From Lineus longissimus (Eukaryota; Nemertea; Pilidiophora; Heteronemertea; Lineidae), in contig NC_088324.1 of the NCBI RefSeq assembly GCF_910592395.1, positions 13,294,953 through 13,358,952 on the forward strand: a DNA stretch of 64,000 nucleotides, written 5' to 3'. A model generated the notes under the pieces. The model was not told the DNA's origin. It was given only the letters and a program-made list of their open reading frames with translations, and searched no databases. Position numbers and translations under genes: made by a program. Positions 1 through 9,900 of this stretch are shown here, in pieces; the first letter of the stretch is position 1; each line of letters opens with the position of its first letter.

Positions 1-212
1 AACAGTTCTGAGCTATTTGGAACAATTTCTGTGTCCCTCATAGTATGTTGGAAACTGGTACAATGCAATTCTATTCTAATGAATTCTATAATAACGAGAC
101 CCAGTCAGAGTGAGGTTGGGATACAGCCTTTTCGAAGACAGAGAGTGGACGCATTATTTCATCTCTTATTCAACAACTCTCATCTCAATGGACACAACTC
201 TTAATTTTCCAG

Positions 213-929
213 CCTTTGCGGAGTACATCCTGATGGCTCCTAGCGAGATCTACAGCCCGTTCATGGACACGATGAAGGAGAAGATCCATATGTCCAAGGT
301 CGTCATCGAGTTCCTTGTCAATAATCAAGAGTCGACATATGAAGATTTACTCAACAAGCTGCAGACGACAATCCCTCCATTGGGATGTAGTACATTCACT
401 GAAGACTCGTTGCTGAGGCATTCACAGTTTGTTGTTGACCAGGTAGGCCAGTTGAACACAGATTACCGAATTTGAGATCTTGTTAAAATGGCAGGGTTCT
501 ACACTCTGCTTGTTGTCCAGGTGCATCACCTTGTTCAGACCATTCAGATCTTCTCTAATCCAAAGGTCATTAAATGAAGTAAATAATTTCTCATTCTGAG
601 ACATTGATTCTTATTTTGAGATGTACGAGACATTGTGTGTATTTTCTCAACATCTTAAGTATGCTGTGCAATAAAACATAATGTGTTGACGCTATTTAGC
701 CCGGTGCAATAACCTGTACTATAGGCCTACGTGTAATAGATGCGCCTTACTGGCTCAATATTGTCGGCACAGTACATTTGTATTTGGTGCTTACTTATTT
801 TCCATATTTCTCTCCATTATTACAGATTCAAAGTTACGATGACGCAGCTGATGAAGATGAGAGTCTGTTGATCACAATGCCATGCGTGAGAGCCCTCATA
901 TCACTGGCTGGGGTCACACTTGGAAAAAG
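213..929 (+). other. DNMT1: DNMT1 RFTS-domain exons
   Basis: Exons 213-442 and 826-929 encode the replication-foci targeting sequence. Diagnostic strings are [15 protein letters not shown] and [15 protein letters not shown], followed by the LAGVTLGK segment. In vertebrates this domain reads UHRF1-ubiquitylated histone H3 and autoinhibits the catalytic pocket. The first exon starts with two bases of a split codon after a ttttccag acceptor, so at least one more exon lies upstream. Bases 1-212 look intronic. Confidence 0.92.
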
Positions 930-3900
930 GTAACTTACTCATCGAATTGGGATCCTGTCAAGTAACCTTTACAACTTTCAAAATATTTACAGTTTTGATG
1001 ACAAATACATGTATGTACAAAGTTTGTGTGAATCACAGAGTGCTTGTTGATGGGTGAGGGATCTCTTCTCCCTCAAAGTTCATTGAGTCAAAACTGTCAC
1101 ACACTACTATGTGCTACAAAAAGAGCTCTCGTCTGCTGGAGACACCTTGTTATAGCAGTTTATATCACTTGTTTACGGGGCTCTTTTCTAGCCCTTGGTG
1201 TGGTTTAAGTTTCAATTTTGAAAACCTTCACTTGGCCGAACTGTTCAGCAACAACCAGTTTCTTTTTGTGGTAGGCTATAGCCCAGGGTAAATGAATCTT
1301 GTCTCCACGGCTTAGGAGCGTTTCCTTGAACTCTCCACTTGGGGTCAGCACTTGTATCATATCGTTAGCTGTATCTGCGACATAGATATTGCCCTCTTCG
1401 TCTGTACAGACGGATTTTGGTCCGTTCAGGAAATCTTTTCCTCTGCCTTTATGGCCGGCGTATGTTTTGATGTGGTCACCAACATTATCAAAGATCTGCA
1501 CAGCATTCAATCTGTCGTCTGCTACAATAATTGTGTCATCTTTGCCGACTGCGACACTCTGTGGTGACAGGAAAACACACTTGCCTTCCTCATTGGCCGT
1601 TGCTAGGATACGCATCAGAGTCCCATGGATGTTGAACATGAAGATGCAACGCTTCTTGTGGTCGATTGCGAGGGTATTACCTGCAGACGTCATGGCAACA
1701 CGCCAGCATCCATTGGTCTTCTTCATCTTGATTGGCTCACCTGTGGTGGAAAATTCATAGAATAGTTCCCTCTCTGTGTCTGCTACGAGGATATTGTTAT
1801 CTGAAGTTCTTGCTATCCCTCGAATTGCACCAAATTTGAAGGTCCCTTTCCCCCAGAACTCCTTCCTCATGTTCCCAAACAAGTCAAAAGTCTTGACTGT
1901 TTTGTTTGCCATGTCCGTCAAGGCAATGTGGGAATTCTTAAGAACAGTAACGCCTCCTATCCAAGCCTCGCGTTCATCACGTCCTGTCGTTGCTTTGAAC
2001 TTGCAAATCAACTCACAGTTTGGGTTTTCTTCTGGGATGATGTTAAGTGGCGTTTGCGGTACCTGTGGAGTTGATATCTCGCTGAGGGTGTTTGCAAACT
2101 TGGGCCTCCACGGATCATGTGGTGTCTGTGCCTTCCGTGGCGATCCTACATATCTCGGTGTCCTGCCCGCATAATCCTTCCTTGGCGAGGAAGACTCTGT
2201 CCTAGGTGTATAAGATTCTTTTCTTGGTGAACCCAGTTCCTCAGTGTCTTTCAGGTCTTCTGTTTCCTTCCTTGGTGATCCAAACTCAAGAAATAGTCTC
2301 GGAGTCCCAGGATCAGACGCACGTCTGGGTGTTGCTAAATCACAAAACTTCCTAGGTGATGTCGGGTTTGCCATATTTTCAACATATTTCCTTGGAGTTT
2401 CTGCCTCTGCCCCAACCTTCCGAAATTTTCTCGGACTGTCTGCCTCTACTTCCATAAATTTTCTCGGCCTTCCTGGATCTATTGTTCGCCTCGGTGTCGC
2501 CAACTGCTCATATTTTCTTGGAGAATCTTGGGTGGCGGCCATCTTTGTCTTGTCGTCTGTCTCATCAATCTCATCTGGCACCCATGGCCTGTCAAAGTCT
2601 CGTTGCCGAAATATGGTCAGAATCGACATCACCATGTTGATTTCTTAGCGGAGAGTCTGGAAGAACAATTACAGCACTATTTTGAATAACTGGTTAAAAT
2701 TATATTATCAGTGTAGCCTGCAACCACTTTATCAAATTCTGTTTCATCACATGACACCTCTATTCACCTTAACTGAAACGACAGCTCTATTGACCTTATC
2801 ACTGGTCCGGGTGGTGTAAGCTGCTCATAAAAATGTTACCCACCTTGATTTTCAATCTGACAAATTCAATGTAGGCCTATATATTATCATCGATAACGTA
2901 ATCCTTCCCCTCTGAAGAGTAGGTCAGCTGCCGTACGCTTATTTCACTCCGGTATATGTAAGTGCACAGCAACTCTCTAAGTCGACTTTCAAGTTTATCA
3001 ACATGAAGTTTCAGGTCACTTGACAATACCCTCCTTTGAAATCCATCAACTCTACTTGACAATACACACCTTTTAGATCCATTAACAGTAAAGTTCGACA
3101 AACATGAGCAGTTATGAATTGAAAATATCTGTGGAACTAAATGCTAATCTGCCTTATTTAAATCTCCCTTTGAAAATTACATTTTAATGGTTCATGTCAA
3201 GTTTGAATGACATGAACAGTTATGCATTGAGACTATCTGTGGGATTAGATGATAATTTGCCTTATTAAAGACATCTATTATAGCATGACAAATTTGAATG
3301 ACACTTTCTCAATGGGGGCAATCAAGCATGGATTTGTGGAATTGAAAAGCTTGGCAAGATCTTTTGATGTGCACAGTTGGTCTTATAAAAATGATTTGAA
3401 TGGATCTGCGTGTTTTGTTGGACTGATAAAGCCAATTAAGCCTAGTTAGTTTAGTATTTAGCACTTTGTTTGAGTGCGAGTGGAATATATGAGGGCAAAG
3501 TCTATGAATTAACCCTTTTATGGCAGACAGCACATTCTGTCAAAAATTTTGATGAAACATATCCTCTCAGTCACAGGAGCTGATTGAGTACTGCTCCTTG
3601 TCACACAATGGGTTGTCAGAATCCCTTTTTTTTTCAGGCGTGCAATGCGTAAAGATGGCAAAAAAGCCATTAGACCAAAGAAGTCTGGTCCAACCATGGC
3701 GTGCGTCACCCCACTGGTGTGCGGCATCTTTGAGAGCATATTCCAGGGTCAGATTGGTGATAAGGGGAAAGAGGGCCCACGCAAGAAGAGATGTGGCGTC
3801 TGTGAGATGTGTCAGCAGCCGGATTGCGGCAAGTGTGGGCACTGTAAGGATATGGTGAAGTTTGGTGGCACTGGAAAGAGAAAGCAGGCTTGTATGGAGA

Positions 3901-6900
3901 GAAGGTAAGTGTTGATAAGGATGACTTTTTGATTTAAAGCGAACTGGAACCGCCGAGCGATTTATTCAACTTTTCGACTTTCACCGCCCGAGAAAGTCGA
4001 GTTCAGATTTGTAGCTCCGCCCCCAGTGCCCGAGCATGCGCAGTTCAATTTGTTATTATTGCGAATCATGTGAGAATCACGTGAGTCATGCGATCTTTCA
4101 TTCATGAATTTTCGTAGTAAATTCCATAGTAGTGACGTCACTGAATGATTGACAGCTAGGCGCCATGTTTCATTCATGCCTCGCTCTGATCACCCGATAC
4201 GCGGGGAATGAAAACGAGGTCATACGAACTGGCTTGGCGGTTCCAGTTTGCTTTAAAGTGTGACAGGACCTCCTGTTCATGCTGACATACCCAAGACTGT
4301 AATGAGAGAAGAAATTATGTAAGTGTTGAGCCACTAATAAGTCAAATATGAGGGTGACTGAAGTACACTGCTGAGTTTTCAAGAGATGCAAAACTGTGTA
4401 ATAATTTAGCTAGAAGTAATATAAATAGAATAATAATGAAATCAAACTTGTCTCTTTCAGATGTCCAAATGCAGCGGTTATGGAAGCAGATGAAGATGAC
4501 ATCCTGGAAGACACTGATGATTCCACAGACAAGGAGAATCAGAAACCATCAAAGGTGTCATCCCCCGGTATGAAACACAAGACTAAAGCCAGGGTTAGTA
4601 GTCAGAACCCCCCACACCTAGATATGGGGAGATAGAATCCATCAAAGTGTCATCTCTGGTCATGAAACACAAGCTCCGAGCCAAGGTTGGTCGCCTGAAC
4701 TTGCCTCACTGTTGAATATGAAACATGACCCCCTGGTGCTCATGTCGTCTTCCCCGAACTGCTGACAAGATTTTTCATTATACAGGTTCCTGGACTTTTT
4801 ATGAAAGCAACGTGAATTTGTTCTGCGATGCTTGCGCTTACCAAACAAGTTTGACCAGTTATTGGCTCATATGAATAAAGTCTAGCAAATGCTTTTACTT
4901 CAATTTTGTACAGAAAGGCCTAGTGTAATTGTACATGGAGTTTTAGATAAAAGCATTTGCTGGTCTTTATTCATATCACCCATTGTTTATTCCAGGGTCA
5001 AGTTAAATGGATTGGTGAACCAGTCAAGACAGAAAAGAAGTTGAAATATTATGAGAAGGTCGATCTGGGACATTGTGAGGTCGAAATCGGCGATCATGTG
5101 ACTGTCACCCCTGACGACCCATCCATAGCCTGTTACGTGGCAAAGATCTCGTACATGTTTGAGAAAGATGGAGATAAGATGTTCCATGCTCATTGGCTGT
5201 GGTAAGCATTGTGATGTTGAAAACTTAGATTAGATTTGCTGAGTTCCGTGTTTCCTTGTTCCTACTTTGTATCCTGCATAATTGACAGACTAGGATAAGA
5301 ATAGTCCAAAGAAAAGCACATATGGAAGTAAGGAGGCCTGCAGGACTTGGAAAAACAAATATCTAAATACAATTTTTTGTAACTACTCCAGTCGAGGGTC
5401 AGACACGTGCCTTGGAGAAGCTGCCGATCCATTGGAAGTCTTCCTCATGGATGATTGCGAGGACGTCCTCTTGGCAACTGTCGCGAACAAGGCGACCATT
5501 ATTTACAAAGCCCCGGCCAAAGATTGGAGCAAGCTTGGAGGCATCGAGAATCCGGACTTTGATTCCGTTCAACTGGAGGATGACGGCCACTCTTTCTTCT
5601 ATCAGTTTTGGTAAGTGCTGTATTCGTTGTTTTGTGATCACACTTGTTGGCCATTTTAAGATGGCAGAAGTTGATCAGCTTCTTACTAGTCTGTGCCAGT
5701 CTGATGGTGTTCATGAAGATTTGAGCTGTGATAGAGATTGGTCATCCCAACCCTCACACATTGAAGGCTTGAAGTGAAGGGATTGCATGCCCTTATCAGC
5801 TCACCTTCACCAATCAGACCTGCAGTGCAAAAAGCGGGTACAGATTGGCCAGATGTGAGTCAGCTTTAGCTGAGGTGGTCCGCATTGTTAAGTCTTCCAC
5901 CTAGATTCACTTGTTACTAAAGTGTTCTCCACATAATCTTTATTTCAGGTACGAAGGAGAGATGGCACGATTTGAGACACCTCCTGTTGATCCTGTTCCT
6001 GATGAGGAAGAGAAATACAGTTACTGTGTTTCATGTAATCGCATTGAGGAAAAAAGAAAGGTATGTGTTTTCTTCAGATGTTTGAATAATTCCAAGGAAT
6101 GGAAAATTGTTGTCGGGAGTTTTGTAACCAAACTTGAAGGAAACCCTGGAATTTACGCCTCATTCAATCATGAATATTCATTTAAAACTTATTCTTACCC
6201 ATCCTTACTTTGTTTTTTTTCAGCTTAATGCACCAGCTGTAGGAGAAGAGATTAAACCGAAGGAAGCTGATTCAAACCGGACGTATTACGCCTCGGTCAA
6301 GTGGAAGGGGGAAGAGTACAAGATTGGTGACAGTTGCTACATGATGCCCGACTCGTTTGTATTCCCAGTCAAGGAGGAGGTGCAGAAGAAGGAGAAGGAC
6401 AAGAGAGATGTAAGTCTTGTAGTTCTGAGCTTTACGGTTGGTCATAGAGAGGAGGGGGCTGTTGAGAGGGATGTGAGGGCTGCTGGTATTGACGGAAATA
6501 TCCTCACCCTCTGAACTGACCTAAGTCGCTGGAGGAATGTAGTTGCACTGGTGGGGACATCGTCACTGTAGTCATCTGAGGATGAACGACTTGTAGTCAT
6601 CTGATGATGAAAAACTTGTTGTTGTTCACTTCATAAAGTGTTTCTTCCAATTTTCCAGATTACTGATGAAGAAGAATATCCAGAACTGTACAGAAAATCT
6701 GACTACGTAAAAGGAAACAATCAAGGGACACCCGAACCTTTAAGGATTGGCCGTATCAATCAGATAACTGTCCGAAAGGGAAAAGATAAGGAAGAGGATA
6801 TAAAACTGCGTGTCACGAAGTTTTACCGACCAGAGAACACGCATAAAGGGGCAACTGCTGGACATCAGGCTGATTTGAACATGTTGTACTGGAGTGATGA

Positions 6901-9900
6901 AGGTATGTTATATTAGGCAGCATAGGTCTCTGCCAGCTACCCATTTACTCCTGGGTGGAGAGAAGCAAGTAGTGAAGTGCCTGGCCTGAGGACAAAGAGG
7001 AAGCAGTGCTGATCTGTCCCAGAGTTAAACCTACCACCTACTGGTTATCGGCCAGGCGCAGCAACCACTCGGCCACTGATCCCCACAGACAAGAAGATTT
7101 GATGTCTTTTTCTATCTGACTCTTAATACACTGGGTCTTGGAAGCTGCTGAGTCTATCATGATTTCTCTTGGCTTTAATCATCCAGTATGGCAGTAAATT
7201 TCTCTATGGGAATCTTTCGAGTGCAGTCATGCGATGTTTTCCTCTCGTCACTTCATATTCTTGCCTTGCAGAGTCCACAGTTGGTTTCCACCATGTCGAG
7301 GGCAAGTGTCAAGTAGTCTATAGTGAAGACTTGCACGTCCCTCTTGGAGAGTACTTCCGAGGTGCCCCAGATCGATTCTACTTCACAGAGTCGTACGATG
7401 CCAGTAACAAATCATTTGGTGAACCTCCTGCCTCTGCTCGCCAGATTAAGAAGGGAAAAGTAAGTTTATTGGGATGATAGCTTGCATTGATGCTAATTGA
7501 CATGATAAAACTAGCTATTGTTAGTACCTAACTGGCTCTTTGCATGCAGATAGTCCTGGGAGTTATACATCATTTCTGTTCAGAAAAGTCCTAAGATTTA
7601 TGGTGAATATGTTCGTTTCTTTTCTTTGCTGCTATCCATCAGGATGAGGAGTCCGAGGGGGAGGTAGGTGTTTGGCAGGAAAGTTGTGTCCTGCCAGGTT
7701 AGCCACAAAACTGATCATTGCATCTGTTGGAAGTAGAGAGCTGTGGCTAAGATACCTAAGAGAAGTGATGAATCTTTGGTTTTGCAATTTATGGCAGCCA
7801 GTATAAGCTGTTTTTCTTGCATTTCATTTGAAAACTTTTGTTCAACTTTTAAGTTATCATACCAAATATCACTTTCAGGGTAAAGGTAAAGGAAAGGGCA
7901 AGGGAAAGTCGTCGGTCAAGAAGGAGGAGGCTCCCGAAGAGAACACAGAGGAAGAGAAAGTGGACTTCCGAAGGTTACGGATGTTAGATGTGTTTGCCGG
8001 TTGTGGAGGTGGGTGGAAAGATGTTTGTCGTTGTTGTTGTTGTTTGAAATGACTTCGTGCGCCAAGACAGTCGGGAATGTCCGATAGATTGAAGACGGTG
8101 AATTACTTTAACATTATTTCAAGTTGTTGTACGGAATGGACAGGGATACTCTGTAAAATGTTGCTTATTTGGATGTACTTTCTTCACTATAGAATTACCT
8201 CTTATATCTGTGTAGGTCTATCTGAGGGTTTCCATCAAGCTGGTATGGCCGAGTCAAGATGGGCCATAGAGATCGAACAGCCTGCAGCCGCAGCCTTTAG
8301 ACTTAACAACCCAGGATGTACTGTCTTCACTGATGACTGTAACCAACTACTGAGGCTGGTCATGGATGTAAGTTTTCATCTTCACGTTCACTTGTTCAGA
8401 CATGTTTTCCTGCACCTCCGATGATAGTATTCTTGACACTTTTACTTGGAGCTGTTTGTAATAGTATTGGTTAATATTTTCGTGTTCGTAGTTGCATAAG
8501 ATTCAATCTTTTCAATTCAGGGTGAAACCATGAACAAGGTTGGCCAGAAACTTCCCCAGAAGGGTGATGTTGAGTTGCTGTGCGGAGGGCCACCCTGCCA
8601 GGGTTTCAGTGGCATGAATAGATTCAACTCGAGAGAATATTCTATGTTCAAGGTAGGTTAAAGGACATTGATCATGAGGAGACAAGTGTTTGATCACAGA
8701 TGAACAGGATGGTTATCCAGTGCTATTGGTAGAGAGGTCTCGACCTCCTCATGACAAATTGAGAGAAAAAAACGTTGTTTGATTGGTAAGAATTGGTGAA
8801 TTGTCCAAAAACTTTTAAATGTTCACTCTCCCTTTCAGAACTCTTTGATTTCCTCCTACCTCAGTTACTGTGACTACTACCGACCAAAGTTCTTCCTCCT
8901 GGAGAACGTACGGAACTTTGTCTCCTTCAAGAAGTCCATGGTGTTGAAGTTAGCATTGCGATGTCTGATCAGGATGGGCTACCAGTGTACGTTTGGTGTC
9001 CTGCAGGCAGGAAGTTATGGCGTGGCTCAGACCAGACGAAGGTGATTCCTCTAACTTTTGTTTTTGTGTGAAATCATCAAGGCTTGAAAGTGTATTTTAT
9101 CATCACGCGATCAGAAATTTCTCAAATGAAAGAAGGAATCATGGTGTAAATATAAGTGCAGTGCTGACTATATTTGAAGTCGGGAAGATATGAACCTTGC
9201 AGAACAAAGAAGTAGAGTTTTAATAATCTTTTGGTTCCTCCCATTTCAGAGCTATCATCCTTGCCGCAGCTCCTGGAGAGAAGCTGCCATTCTATCCTGA
9301 ACCACTCCACGTGTTCTCACCACGTGCGGTCCAGCTCACGGTCATGATTGACGAGAAGAAATACCTCAGTAACATCACGCGGGTCTCCTGTCCGTACCGG
9401 ACGATCACGGTGCGTGATACGATGTCTGATCTACCAGAGATTCGGAACGGTGCTAAAGCGGATGAGATATCGTACAATACAGAGCCTCAGTCTCATTTTC
9501 AAAAAATGGTGAGTGTTGAGTTTTGGTTTAGTCTGGCTGCAAAACTTGCTGTCCTGCCAAGCTAAGAAAAGCTTCTCATACTTGATTTTGTCAGTCTGTG
9601 TAAACATTTGGATATTCTTTTGTCTGTTTTGCATTGCATAAGCGGAGTCTTACTTCCAAACCAAGCTTTCAGTTGGTACAAGAGGGCAAAAGAAACAAAG
9701 CACATGCTTCTTATCTTCTGATTCGTCCCTTCATTAAGAAGTTAATCTCAACAACTTACAATTTGATGCCACTGTCTGTCTTACCAGATCCGAGGGTCAC
9801 AGTACCAGCCAATCCTGCGTGACCATATCTGCAAGGACATGAATCCACTGGTTCATGTCCGCATGCAGCATATCCCGACATTCCCTGGCGCCGACTGGAG

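Noticed and set aside
2244-2648. Open + strand frames opposite the SPRK-NHL gene
   Set aside because: They arise from the repeated SPRK codons read backwards. The NHL similarity and codon pattern support only the minus-strand frame.
3598-3858. Alternative + strand frame over the DNMT1 CXXC exon
   Set aside because: It is an overlapping frame of a clearly conserved exon, with no similarity of its own.
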